Positions 15,791-25,497 of a DNA stretch of 64,000 nt are shown piece after piece; position 1 is the first letter of the stretch, and every line of letters starts with the position of its first letter. This DNA comes from Deinococcus hopiensis KR-140. Its GTDB lineage: Bacteria; Deinococcota; Deinococci; Deinococcales; Deinococcaceae. Position numbers and translations under genes: made by a program. A model generated the notes under the pieces. It was not told the origin of the DNA. It made no database searches and was given only the letters and a program-made list of their open reading frames with translations. Location of the stretch: positions 471,542-535,541 of the forward strand of contig NZ_FWWU01000008.1 of NCBI RefSeq assembly GCF_900176165.1, given 5' to 3'.

Positions 15791-15820
15791 ACTCCTGCCC
15801 GCTGTTACGGCCGCGAAGCA

Positions 15821-15858
15821 GGTCACGTCCGAGATGCCCTCACCGTACCTCATCCTGC
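15821..15858 (+). repeat. Dispersed 40-bp repeat, copy 2
   Basis: GCAGGTCACGTCCGAGATG, then CCCTCACCGTACCTCATCC. It lies near the 3' end of the convergent beta-propeller gene. Confidence 0.75.
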
Positions 15859-15884
15859 CAGCCCGCTCGGGGGCTGCTGAGGAG

Positions 15885-17792
15885 TCACCTCTGTTGAAGA
15901 TCGTAGAACACCACGGCCGAGTCCTGCTGCACGGCCAGGGCCTTTCCCCCGTCCACGAAATCGAGCTTGCGGGCACGGCGAAGGGCAGGTGGGGCCGGCA
16001 GTTCAAGTTTGGTGCGCAGGTCGTAAAAGTGCCACTGGTCCTCTACCTGAAGCGCCAGCACCCGCTCGTCAGGACCCAGGCAAAACGCAGAGGGAAACAG
16101 CTTGCCCTGGCCCGGCACCTTGAGGCGGGCCAGCAGCGAGGCGTTGGCGGCATGGTAGATCCGAACCTCACGTTCGGGGAAAGTCAGCAGTAGCGTGTGG
16201 TCATCGTGACTGACGAGCGTGGGGCCGCTGCCCGCAGGCCGAGCAACCCGCCAGAGGGCTGAACCATCGGCCCCATTTCCCAGCTTTCGCGCCGTGAGCA
16301 GATACGGGCTCTCGCACAGGCGCAGGGTATACGCGGGCGACGGCCAGGAGCGGCCCTTCTGCGGGCTCTGGGACCTTTCCGCAGGCTGGCCCTGGACACA
16401 TTCACTGTTCGGTTCGGTGGTGCGACGCTGTTCGGTCAGGGAGACGTTGAAGGGCTGTGCCGAGGGCCCAGCCTTCAGGGCAGCGGTGAGGGAAATACGC
16501 TGGGCGGAGAAGACGGGGGGCGGCGTATTCTGCTGGCCCTGGAGGTCGGGCGGCGTAAGAACAGCACCGAACAGGTCGAGCGTTCCTGCCGCGAGGTTCA
16601 GCCGCACATTCTCCACCTGCATGGGGCGACTCAAGTGAAGCTGGACCACTTCCCGCGCGCCGCCGGGATAAAGCCACGCGGTCTGCTCATCCGTGAAGCT
16701 GATGAAGCTGCGGTCCGTCTCCGAAAAGAAGACGCTCCCCGCCGAACGCCCCAGACGGAACGACTCACCGCCCGCTGCCTGAATGTTGAGGGCGTTCGGC
16801 TCCGCACCCGCGAGGTCCCACTGCGGCGAGAAAGCGAAAAAGCCTTCCTTCACGTCCCGGCTCCGCAGCAGCTGGCCGTCTGGAAGGCGGTAGAGGCGCA
16901 GCCAGGTGCTGTCACTCAAGGTCACTGTACGGCTGTCGCTTCCCCAGGTGACCCGCGGGCCACGGAAGCCGGCTTCAAACGGCTGGGGGCGCAGCACCGC
17001 CACCTTGGTCCCGCTCTCCATGTCCCAGACGGTCAGGCGGCCCGCCGCGCTCCAGCCCAGGTAACGCCCGTCGGGACTGAAACTGAGCTGGTCCAGCCTA
17101 TCGAGCGTGCTGGAGGAGGAGAGCCAGTCGGGCAGCACGGTCTGAAAGCGGAAGATGACCTTTCCAGCGGCCTCGCTGTAGACCTGTACGGGCTGATCGC
17201 CCACCTCTATCCCATTCTCGCTGCCCTCGTCGGGCCCTTTGAACGCGAGGAGGCCGTGCTCCGGCGCATACGTGTAGGTCGCCAGCAGGCGGCGATCAAA
17301 GGGAGGTTCGTCCACGTCCGTCCGCCAGAGGGTATGGGACAGGGTTTCAAGCCGGGCAGCGGGCACTTCCGGCGCGATGATCCGGCGGGGCAGGTCGGGT
17401 GCCACCCGCTTTTCCTGTCCCAGCACCTTGCCTGTCTGGGCGTCCAACCGAGTGATGAACAGGTTTACGCTTCCCTCGGCGTAAAGGACGATTTCACCGC
17501 CGTGCCACTCGGCCCAGTCAGGCCTGGCCTGCCACTCACGGCCTGCTGGAAGGCCGAACCGCCACAACAGCCGTTTTCCGGTCACGTCCCAGAGGCTGAG
17601 GCCGGAGCTGTCGATGCTGAGCAGCTCACGGCCACCGGGTGAGAACGCCAGCGGCCAGGGTTGCTGTCCCAGCGGAAAATTGACCTGAGCGCTGACCCGC
17701 GCGTGGGCCAGGTCAGGCGCACCGGCGGCCCGTGACGGAGCGGCGAGGCTCAGGGCGGCCAGCAGCGCGAGGGAAGAGAGGGGCACCCTCAT
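15885..17792 (-). CDS. Secreted WD40-like beta-propeller protein
   Basis: A 635-aa protein with a signal peptide (MRVPLSSLALLAALSLAAPS, cleavage near residue 23) and irregular WD40-type blades (PLAFSPGGRELLSID, QLSFSPDGRYLGWSAAG, LTVWDMESG). Cysteines are few, and no enzymatic motif is visible. Its start overlaps the stop of the upstream beta-propeller gene (ATGA), so the two are translationally coupled and may act together as an extracytoplasmic scaffold or binding pair. Confidence 0.82.
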   Translation of the reverse strand: MRVPLSSLALLAALSLAAPSRAAGAPDLAHARVSAQVNFPLGQQPWPLAFSPGGRELLSIDSSGLSLWDVTGKRLLWRFGLPAGREWQARPDWAEWHGGEIVLYAEGSVNLFITRLDAQTGKVLGQEKRVAPDLPRRIIAPEVPAARLETLSHTLWRTDVDEPPFDRRLLATYTYAPEHGLLAFKGPDEGSENGIEVGDQPVQVYSEAAGKVIFRFQTVLPDWLSSSSTLDRLDQLSFSPDGRYLGWSAAGRLTVWDMESGTKVAVLRPQPFEAGFRGPRVTWGSDSRTVTLSDSTWLRLYRLPDGQLLRSRDVKEGFFAFSPQWDLAGAEPNALNIQAAGGESFRLGRSAGSVFFSETDRSFISFTDEQTAWLYPGGAREVVQLHLSRPMQVENVRLNLAAGTLDLFGAVLTPPDLQGQQNTPPPVFSAQRISLTAALKAGPSAQPFNVSLTEQRRTTEPNSECVQGQPAERSQSPQKGRSWPSPAYTLRLCESPYLLTARKLGNGADGSALWRVARPAGSGPTLVSHDDHTLLLTFPEREVRIYHAANASLLARLKVPGQGKLFPSAFCLGPDERVLALQVEDQWHFYDLRTKLELPAPPALRRARKLDFVDGGKALAVQQDSAVVFYDLQQR

Positions 17793-19831
17793 TTCGGGAC
17801 TCCGTAAACCCGGAGCGCGTTGTCGCGGTCACTGCTAAGGAGCTGGCGGCCATCCGGGGAGAGGGCGAGCGACTGCACCACCGCGCCCCGGGTGTCCGTT
17901 TGTCCCAGCAGTCGGCCGTTCTCGGCATTCCAGACCCGCAACGTACCCGCGGTGTCTCCACTGACCAGGGTTCCCGCGTCCAGATAGGTGACCGTGGTGG
18001 CGGCCCCTGTGTGCCCGGTCAGGCGGTGAAGTGGCCTGCCCAGAGGCGTCCAGAGACTCACGCTGCCGTCGCCCGACGCGGCGGCCACCTGCTTTCCATC
18101 CGGGGAAAAGGCCAGCCAGCGCACGAAGCCCTGATTGACCTGCTGGACCGGGGAGACCTCACCGCTGCGGACACCGTAGAAGTGCAGCGTCCCGTCGCCC
18201 CAGCCCGAAACCAGCCGCGCGCCGTCGGGCGAGAAGGCGAGGGACAGCACCCAGCCCCGCCCGCCCCCGAGGGTCCGGGTCAGTTGGCCGCTCGCCACGT
18301 CCCACAGGCCGATGGTGCTGGCCTCATACCCCACCGCCAGCTGCTGCCCATCAGGTGAAAAGGCCAGTGAGCGGTTCAGCCCGCGCGGACCGGGTTGCCA
18401 CTTGCGGCCCCCGGAGTTGCGCTGCTCGGATGTGGGTTCGAGGACCTTCACGGTTTCGCCCGTATGGGCGTCAAGGAGGCGCGTCGTGTTCCAGCCGCCC
18501 ACCGCGAGCCAGCGTCCGTCGGGACTGAAGGCGAAGTCGAACGCATCCCCTACAGGAACGGACAACCGCTTTGCGTGCGTCTGCGTGTCCAGCAACCAGA
18601 GTTGGTCATCTCCGAGGCTCGCGATGGTCTGGCCGTCCGGTGAGGAGCGGGCCAGCCGCGTGAAGTGTTCGGTCAGCGGCACCTGTCCCCGCGGCGTGAA
18701 GACGCTGTATCCCGCCTTCCCTCTTCCCAGCCATCGACTCGGGCGGCCCCTGGCGTCGACGCTCACCGGCGCATTCCAGGCGGTCTTCGCCTTCACTGTT
18801 TCCACGTCCAGCCCACTGGAGACGTTGGAATGAAGAAAATGCGAGAACATCTGCGTCCAGACCGAACCCCCGTCGGGCATTCCGATGACGTTCTCGCCGT
18901 CCACGAGGCCCAGCGTCTGACCGCTGCCCACGTCCACAACATGCACGTAGCTGTCGGTGACGAGCAGAACCTTCGTGCCGTCGGGCGACCACTTCACCTC
19001 CCGGACCCGGTCGAACCCCGGATCGAGGTAGGCCAGGAGCGTGCGCGCCTGAGGGTCGAGCAGCGCCAGACCGTCCGAAGTCTGCACCAGCAGGCGCGGG
19101 CTGAAGGGACTGCTGACGAACACCGGGTCACCGAATTCTTTTCTCCAGGCCCGCACTGGTCGCCCGTCCCGGCCCCTCAGGTCCCCAGCGGCCAGTGTCC
19201 AGAGCGCCTTGCCACTGGTGCTGTCATAGGCCGAGAGGTCCTCACCCAGCACGTACAGCACAGAGTTGTCAGCTGAAAAAGCCGTCCGGCCAAACTCCCA
19301 GCGTGTGCCCCCCTGCAGCCAATCCGGCTGCGCCATCCCCTCATGCCAGAACCAGATTTTGCCGTCTTCGCGGTCTGCGAAAGCCACTGCCCGCTGGCCT
19401 GTGCCCCAGGTCAGGCCGAGGGGGCCGTCCTGAACCTCGAAGGAGGCGTCCACCCTGCCGCTGTGCAGGTTGAGCAGGGAGAGGTGAGAGCTGCCCGGCT
19501 GCCGCGCCGTGTTCTCGGTCACGAGGACCCTCACGCCATCGGGCGAATCGCTGCGCCAGAAATCCTGGCGGACCGGGGCAAAGTCCTTTCCATTCAGTGG
19601 CTGAAGGACCCGGCGGGGCTGACCGGTCTCCGCGTCCCATTCGATGAGGGTGTTTCCTCCCTGCGAGAACACACTCTGTCCATCCGGCGTCAGCGTCCCC
19701 CAGGCCATTGCTCCGGGATGACCCACGAAGGTCAGGGTGTCTTGCAGGGTCAGGGGCGCGGCACAGGCCAGCGAGGAAAGCAACAGGGGAAACCAGAGCA
19801 GTCGTTTCAAGGCTGTTCCTCCAGAGAACAC
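17789..19831 (-). CDS. Secreted WD40-repeat protein
   Basis: A 680-aa protein with a signal peptide (FPLLLSSLACAAPLTL, near residues 13-28; the Cys suggests a possible lipoprotein or simple signal peptidase I site). It has many WD40 blades, clearest in the C-terminal half: SLAFSPDGQQLAVGYEAS, WLAFSPDGKQVAAASGDGSV, VTYLDAGTLVSGDTAGTLRV. It probably forms one or two seven-bladed propellers. It is first gene of a two-gene operon with the shorter propeller protein. The function is not deducible beyond protein binding. Confidence 0.85.
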   Translation of the reverse strand: MFSGGTALKRLLWFPLLLSSLACAAPLTLQDTLTFVGHPGAMAWGTLTPDGQSVFSQGGNTLIEWDAETGQPRRVLQPLNGKDFAPVRQDFWRSDSPDGVRVLVTENTARQPGSSHLSLLNLHSGRVDASFEVQDGPLGLTWGTGQRAVAFADREDGKIWFWHEGMAQPDWLQGGTRWEFGRTAFSADNSVLYVLGEDLSAYDSTSGKALWTLAAGDLRGRDGRPVRAWRKEFGDPVFVSSPFSPRLLVQTSDGLALLDPQARTLLAYLDPGFDRVREVKWSPDGTKVLLVTDSYVHVVDVGSGQTLGLVDGENVIGMPDGGSVWTQMFSHFLHSNVSSGLDVETVKAKTAWNAPVSVDARGRPSRWLGRGKAGYSVFTPRGQVPLTEHFTRLARSSPDGQTIASLGDDQLWLLDTQTHAKRLSVPVGDAFDFAFSPDGRWLAVGGWNTTRLLDAHTGETVKVLEPTSEQRNSGGRKWQPGPRGLNRSLAFSPDGQQLAVGYEASTIGLWDVASGQLTRTLGGGRGWVLSLAFSPDGARLVSGWGDGTLHFYGVRSGEVSPVQQVNQGFVRWLAFSPDGKQVAAASGDGSVSLWTPLGRPLHRLTGHTGAATTVTYLDAGTLVSGDTAGTLRVWNAENGRLLGQTDTRGAVVQSLALSPDGRQLLSSDRDNALRVYGVPK

Positions 19832-20021
19832 GTGAGAGCGCCTGGAGTCTAGGGGCTGGGTGCGGGCACTACGTCAGACTTTAGGTGGAAAGGGAGAGCC
19901 GGTGATCGAACTGCTCGAAAACCTTCCAGACAATGGCATGGACCGGTTGTTCTGGTGGTCTGATTCAGAAAAACGTTGACAGTTTGAAGGGGTAGGAGGA
20001 AGCCAGGGCCGGAGGTATCCA

Positions 20022-20855
20022 ATGGCCCGCAGCCCACGTCCACCCCATATCGTTCTGACTCCCGAAGAGCGACAACGTCTGCTCGAACTCGTGCGTAGAC
20101 GCAAAACACCTCGAAGTCTCGCGGCTCGTGCTTAACTCATCCTTTTGAGTGCAGATCAACCGTATGCGTCGTTGACCAAAGTCGGTCAGCAACTCGGCGT
20201 GTGTCGTCATACCGTCCGGACGTGGCGACAACGCTTCGTGCAGGACCGGATTGCGGGCCTGAGTGATGCCCCAAAAAGTGGAACACCTCGGAAAATCCAG
20301 GACCAAGACGTGGAGAAGCTGATTCAGTTGACGTTGGACAGTCTGCCAGAAGACGCAACCCACTGGAGTACACGGAGCATGGCTCGGGCGAGTGGAATGA
20401 GCCAGAGCGCAGTGCTGCGCATCTGGCGAGCATTTGGGTTGCGTCCTCATCTGTCCGAATCCTTCAAACTCTCGAAGGACCCGTTATTCATTGAGAAGGT
20501 ACGGGACATCGTAGGTTTGTACTTGAGCCCTCCTACTCGGGTCCTGGTGCTGTGCGTAGACGAGAAGCCGCAAATACAGGCGCTGGAGCGCAACGGCACA
20601 ATCTTCCCCATGCAACCCGGGGAAGTCGAGAAAAAGGCGCACGACTATGTGCGTCACGGCACCACCACCCTCTTTGCAGCAGTGGACGCGAAGGCCGGAA
20701 CGGTGATTGGGAAGTGTTACCCCAGGCATCGCACAGAGGAGTTCAAGGCCTTCCTGGAGGAAGTGCACCAGAACATTCCTGAGGACTTGGACGTCCATCT
20801 GATCTTGGATAACTACATCACTCACAAGTCGAAAGTAGTCCAGCTCAGTAGCTGA
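20022..20855 (+). pseudogene. IS630-family transposase remnant
   Basis: The frame runs from ATG 20022 (MARSPRPPHIVLTPEERQ) to an in-frame TAA at 20133-20135, then continues in the same frame with a helix-turn-helix (LGVCRHTVRTWRQRF) and the IS630 DDE core (LVLCVDEKPQIQALER; LILDNYITHK). It stops at 20855, where the C-terminal third containing the final Glu is missing. The nonsense codon and truncation both inactivate it. The downstream neighbour is another IS fragment in the opposite direction, so the cut end is a junction between mobile elements. Confidence 0.85.
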
Positions 20856-20871
20856 CAACTTCACTTTTTTA

Positions 20872-21300
20872 CTATCCCAGCGAGGGAAAAGGTCTTATCA
20901 AGACTTCGAGGATTTCGTTGAGTTGGTGTGGGACCCAGCGCAACGTGTTGCGCAGAAGTTCTGATCCGTACCGCACCTGGCTCATGGCCCGGCGGCCATG
21001 AGCCAGAATGGGGATGGGTTTGATCTCATGGCGCCAGACCCCCACTCGCAAGCAGTTCAGCCACGCCAGAGTGACCAGCCCGAACAAGCGCTCGAGGCGC
21101 TTCTTGTCTTTCACTCCAGTGCGCTCCAGATCGAAGCCCCGCATCTTTTGCGAACTGAAGGTACATTCGATGGTCCAGCGGAGCTTATAGAGCTTCCATG
21201 TCTCCCACACGGCGAAATCTGTCGCGATGATGACCAGGTCACCTGTGGGTGACCTGGTGGCCACGACCCGCATATGTTCAAGAGGAGTGCTTCGCTGCTG
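20872..21300 (-). pseudogene. IS4-family transposase, C-terminal fragment
   Basis: The minus-strand frame ends with an IS4-type tail: TDFAVWETWKLYKLRWTIEC, then FSSQKMRGFDLERTGVKDKK and RLERLFGLVTLAWL, matching the YREK-region and C-terminal part of IS4-like transposases. The N-terminal two thirds are absent. The frame happens to run on without a stop into a ParA fragment, giving an artificial fused open frame. The exact junction is unclear, somewhere between 21250 and 21450. Confidence 0.75.
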
Positions 21301-21539
21301 CTCGGTGAGGTCAAGAACGCATTCCTGCAACGCAGGGGTACGGTCTGCATGGAGGGCCAGGAGCGAGGCATTGAAGGTCAATTCCGGATCACTGCGATTC
21401 GCACTCGGCCATCCATATCGGCACAGCACCCTCCTCAGCCATTCTGTGGCCATGAAGAATCGCCTGGTTGGGCCTGCGGCTCCCGCAGCCGCGTCCGGTG
21501 TGCCCCAAGAACCGGAAACATCGTCGGAGGGACTGGGGG

Positions 21540-21965
21540 AAGCCGTATCCCTCCCTCCCCAAGGTGCGGCGAGCACTTCCCCAGCCACGGCCTCGTAATC
21601 GCGCCAGCACTTCCCAGCAATATCCGTACGCAGGTCCTTCACCAAGACGGCCGCGTTCGTCGCGTCGCGGAAAGCCTCGCTGATGCGCACGGTTGCAGTC
21701 ATCACCGGCACGTTCTGCTCTTTCAGACCCCGCCGCGCCTCAATCTTTTTCATGCCGCCTGGGCGGACCATGGTGATCAGGGCCATGTAGCTTCGGGGCG
21801 AGACCCCACCGGACCGCAGGATCTCGGCCGTCTGCGCCGCACCATCGAGACCATTGATGTCTGGAGTTGTGGGGAGGAGAGTGAGGTCTGCGGTGCGAGC
21901 GAACTCCAGCAGCTCGGTATTGTCAGGACCACCGTGTGTGTCCAGGACAACCACACGCTGCCTGT
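21540..21965 (-). pseudogene. ParA-family ATPase, C-terminal fragment
   Basis: Residues translated from this stretch read RVVVLDTHGGPDNTELLEFA (Walker B region), LTLLPTTPDINGLDGAAQTA and VRISEAFRDATNAAVLV, i.e. the second half of a ParA-like protein. The Walker A half is missing because the frame runs antisense into the multicopper oxidase gene upstream. This is the remnant of a partition gene distinct from the intact parA at 850, so it probably comes from another plasmid that recombined here. Confidence 0.72.
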
Positions 21966-21974
21966 GCAGCGAGC

Positions 21975-23232
21975 CACCGGCGAACGGCGTGAATTCACCA
22001 TCGAGGTTTACAAGATCCAGGCGGAGATTGCGCCTGGGGTGAAGGTGGAGCAGTGGGCCTTCGGTTTCCCAGGTCAGCAGCCCACGGTCCCCGGACCTGC
22101 CTTGGTCGTACAGCAGGGTGATCATGTCGTTATTCACTTCAAGAATACGCACGACCAGCCTCACACCCTCTACCTGCACGGCATCGATCGTCTTTCTCAG
22201 GAAATGGACGGCCTGACAGAGGTGCTGCCTGGTCAGGAGACTACATACGAGTTCGTGGCCACGGAAGCGGGGACCTTCGGGTACCACTGTCACTTTCAGA
22301 CGTACTTGCACGCCGACATGGGCATGTACGGCGCAATCGTAGTCGAGCCCAGGAATTCAAAGGAGAAGCTGTGGACGAACGAGCACGCCATGATCCTCGA
22401 CGAGTGGGACAGCCGCCAGAACCCTACTGCCCCCGTGCATAAGAGCGAGCCCAACTACTTCCTGGTGAATGGCAAGTCGTTCCCTCTGATTCCCGACATC
22501 GCCATTCCAGACGGTCAGACGGACCTCATGCGTATTGCCAATTTTGGCGAGGAGGTGCACAGCCTGCATATGCACGGCAACAGTTTCCTGATTCTCGACA
22601 AAGACGGCTTCTCGCTGTCTGAGCCCGTACAGCAAGATACGCTCCTGATTGGGCCTGGGGAACGCGTTGACGTTCTGGTCAAGGGACGCGATGGGGACTT
22701 TCCCTTCCATGACCACATCGTCAAGGACGTCACCAACAACGACCTCTACCCGGGGGGCATTCACGTCATGATCAAAGGTGGTCCGGCGCTGAGTGCGGCT
22801 GGAACGCCTGTACAGAACATTGGTGAGCACGCGCACAGTCACGGAGCAGGAGCTGAAGCAGCGAAGGCGCCTACAGAGAAGTACGCCGACGACAGCCCGG
22901 CACATAACCATATCTATGACCACCTTCCTGAGGGCTCACCCATCAAAGTGGTGAACATCGTCAACTTTGGCTTTGATCAAAAGGAACTGCATGTGAAGGC
23001 GGGGACCAAGGTCGCATGGGTCAACCGAGATGTGGTTGGACACAGCGTGACAGCTGGCCTACCGGGCGGCGATCCGAAAGCTCGAGCTTTTGACTCCTCG
23101 AACGAGGCGAAGGGAACGCCGACCATGATTGCCCAGGGAGAAGCGTGGACCTACACCTTTACGAAGAAGGGTACTTTCGAGTACTACTGCTTGCCCCACA
23201 CCAATATGGTTGCCAAGATCGTTGTGGAGTGA
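21975..23232 (+). pseudogene. Multicopper oxidase, 5'-truncated
   Basis: About 415 residues of a cupredoxin-type oxidase. Copper-site patterns are TLYLHGIDRL, FGYHCHFQTYLHADMGMYG (HCH...H...GM type), VHSLHMHGNSF, and a C-terminal plastocyanin-like domain ending GTFEYYCLPHTNMVAKI. The FPFHDHIVKDV section has Asp where the blue-copper Cys would stand, so the type 1 site may lie only in the C-terminal domain. The signal peptide is missing: upstream DNA is antisense ParA sequence. A GTG near 21963 could start a cytoplasmic product, but an export-dependent enzyme would not work, so I treat it as broken. Confidence 0.75.
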
Positions 23233-23300
23233 TGGATGATCTCTGGGGGAGTTCCTTTTACCTGTAGGCGCACAGGTGCCCGGACGCGAAGACCAACTGA

Positions 23301-24406
23301 TACGGATTCCGAATAATCTGTTATAATAATGAGATCAGAAAGGTCACTTTCCAGCACACTGCCGACGACTTCTGGAGCATCTACCGCCGGAGTACCTGCG
23401 CGGTCGAACGACGACGCAGTCATCTCCTCGCGTTCCTAGCAGAAGGGAAAAGCGCTGCCGAAGCGCTCAAGCTCACGGGCTACTCCTATCAAGGCGCAGA
23501 CAAAATCATCGACGCGTACCATCAACATGGTCTGGCAGGGCTCAAAGATCGGCGACACCACAACAGTGGCGCGCCGACCCTGCTGAGCGACGCTGAAGTG
23601 CTCCTCCTGGCACAGACGATTCGGGCAGACACCGCGGCTGGCGGTGTGTGGAATGGCGCACGGGTGCAGGGTTGGGTGAAGCAGGAATTGGACAAGGACG
23701 TGCATCTGAGCCGCTGTTACGAGTTTTTAGACGCGGTGGGATACAGCCTCCAGGTCCCCCGGCCTCGACATGTCGAGGCCGATCAGGCGACTCAGGAAGG
23801 ATTCAAAAAAAAGTCCTCCCAGCCGTGGTCCAAGCAGCTGGTGCGCGTACTGAAGGCACTGGACGAGCGGTAGAAGTCTGGTGCATGGATGAACACCGTG
23901 TAGGGCTCAAGCCCCTGGTGGGGAAGCAGTGGTCTGAGCGAGGCAAAGCCCCGACCGTGCGTGTCCAACACCGGTATGAGTGGCTCTACGTCTGTGCGTT
24001 CGTCTGCCCACAGACGGGAGAGAGCCAATACTGGCTGTTGCCTACGGTCAATACGGCGGCCTTCCAGGCGGTGATGGACCGCTTTGCCCACGACACACAG
24101 ACTGGAAAGACCCGGGAGATCATCTTGGTCCTCGATGGTGCGGGGTGGCATGCCACCCCGCAGGTGAAGTGCCCACCGGGCATTGAACTCGTCTTCTTGC
24201 CGCCCTACTCCCCAGAGTTGCAACCCGCCGAACGCCTTTGGGCCCTCACAGATGCACCGCTGAAGAATCGTCACTTCGAAAACCTGGAAGCCCTGACCGC
24301 CTTGCTTGCAAAGCAGTGTCGTCGGTTAGAACAGCAGAGGGAGCAAATCCGTTCGCTCACCTTCTTCCATTGGTGGCCTCGTATAACAAACTAATCGGAA
24401 TTCGTA
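23301..24406 (+). mobile_element. Complete IS630-family element
   Basis: The left end TACGGATTCCGAATAATCTG and the reverse complement of the right end (TACGAATTCCGATTAGTTTG) are inverted repeats, flanked by TA on both sides as expected for IS630 target duplication. It is 1.1 kb long. Two overlapping frames encode the transposase. Confidence 0.88.
23322..24394 (+). CDS. IS630 transposase made by probable -1 frameshift
   Basis: Frame a (open from about 23325, first GTG 23598, ending 23873) carries the helix-turn-helix part: AEALKLTGYSYQGADKIIDA and ARVQGWVKQEL. Frame b (-1 relative to a, ending 24394) carries the DDE catalytic part: VWCMDEHRVGLKP, IILVLDGAGWHATP and FLPPYSPELQPAERLW. They overlap around a run of eight A at 23805-23812, a classic slippery site, so a fused product of about 350 aa is expected. 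No ATG/GTG opens the N-terminal part; an unusual start such as ATC near 23333 may be used. Confidence 0.85.
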
Positions 24407-24873
24407 TGAGGAGTTGCGAGAGAAGGGAGCAGGCGACGGGGACACCCGTTGCCTGCTCCCTGTCAGGGCCGTTCAGCAGACTGAAGTGTAGAGCACTGGG
24501 TCGAGCCTCATGACGACCGGATCCTGAGACTGAGCCAGGCCGCGGCCTTTGTTCAACAACACCAGGCGTCCACCAGCGTTTGTGAGTTCACGTACGACGT
24601 GATGACATGCCCACTGGCAATTACGCGCCGATTCTTCGAGAAAAGCCAAGCATTTCCGCCCGGATCTCTGATCACGCGTGGGTGGAGGTCGCTGGGTCAA
24701 GGTGCAATCGATGCTGGAGCCGACAGACGTCATGGCGTGCTTTGAACAGATGCAGTGGGCCACAGCTTGGATGGGTTCGGTTCGCATGTACCACCCTGAG
24801 GCGCGATTCCACCTGAGTGGGACCCTGCAGGACTATGCATCGCCTCTGCCTCTGAAGCTGTCACGATGACGGT
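24407..24873. other. Intergenic region with strong hairpin
   Basis: It contains a near-perfect hairpin at 24425-24460 (GGGAGCAGGCGACGGG paired with CCCGTTGCCTGCTCCC) without a T-tract. A minus-strand open frame of 104 codons (24473-24787, with RNCQWACHHVVRELTNAGGR) has mixed coding character and no family match, so I do not call it. Otherwise nothing is seen. Confidence 0.4.
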
Positions 24874-25368
24874 ATGAGCACCATTCCCCTCGCTCCTGCG
24901 TCCGCGCCCAGGTACATGTGGGTGGTGCTGGGCCTCTCCGCGATCGCATGTCTCATTCCAATCTTCCTCCCCACAGGCCAGCGCCACGACTTCACGCCCC
25001 TCTTCATCCTGCTTCCCCTTGTGCTCCTGCTTGCGGGCATGCTGCTCGCACCCCGCCGCCTCTCCTACCACCTTGAACCGGACGCCCTGGTGATCACGCG
25101 CCTCTCCGGGCAAACGCGGCTACCGTACGCCGGCATGACCGCCTGGCAGACTGCCGGGCATCTCGGCCTGAAGATGGGCGGCATGGGCCTACCCGGGTAC
25201 TACCTGTTTCACGCCGACGGTCTCAAGGGCGTCCTCGCAGCTTCGTCGGCGACGCACGGAGGCGTCATCCTGCAAGAGGGCGGCAAGGCGCACTTCCTCA
25301 CACCGGCCGATCCAGGAGCGTTCCTGACGGACTTGGTACAGCGCGGCGTACATCTGGGCCGCGTCTAA
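24874..25368 (+). CDS. Membrane protein with bacterial PH-like domain
   Basis: A 164-aa protein with two closely spaced transmembrane segments (about residues 14-34 and 43-60, LLPLVLLLAGMLLAP), followed by a cytoplasmic beta-rich domain (RLSYHLEPDALVITRLSGQT, then LPYAGMTAWQTAG and ending GAFLTDLVQRGVHL). This is the layout of bacterial PH-domain proteins (YdbS/PH_10-like). The family role is poorly defined (membrane association or stress). Codon use is typical of the replicon. A stand-alone gene. Confidence 0.72.
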   Translation: MSTIPLAPASAPRYMWVVLGLSAIACLIPIFLPTGQRHDFTPLFILLPLVLLLAGMLLAPRRLSYHLEPDALVITRLSGQTRLPYAGMTAWQTAGHLGLKMGGMGLPGYYLFHADGLKGVLAASSATHGGVILQEGGKAHFLTPADPGAFLTDLVQRGVHLGRV

Positions 25369-25497
25369 TGAGCGTTGAAATTATCCCGGAAAGGGAAGAT
25401 CAGCCCATCAGAGGTCTACGTGCTGAGTGCGCCTTCACCGACGCAGCATTCACCCAATGCCCAGCAACATTGAGCAAAGTGGGGAGTACGGTGGGGC

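Noticed and set aside
21274..21962. N-terminal 230 residues of the plus frame leading into the multicopper oxidase
   Set aside because: This part is antisense to ParA and IS4 fragments and has no oxidase signal peptide or domain.
20872..22311. One 479-codon minus-strand open frame
   Set aside because: It is a chance fusion of an IS4 tail, a ParA fragment and the antisense of the multicopper oxidase; the parts match different families.
24425..24460. Strong hairpin considered as a terminator
   Set aside because: No T-tract follows on either strand; reported only as a structure in the intergenic entry.
24473..24787. 104-codon minus-strand frame
   Set aside because: No ribosome binding site, mixed composition and no family pattern; left as intergenic.
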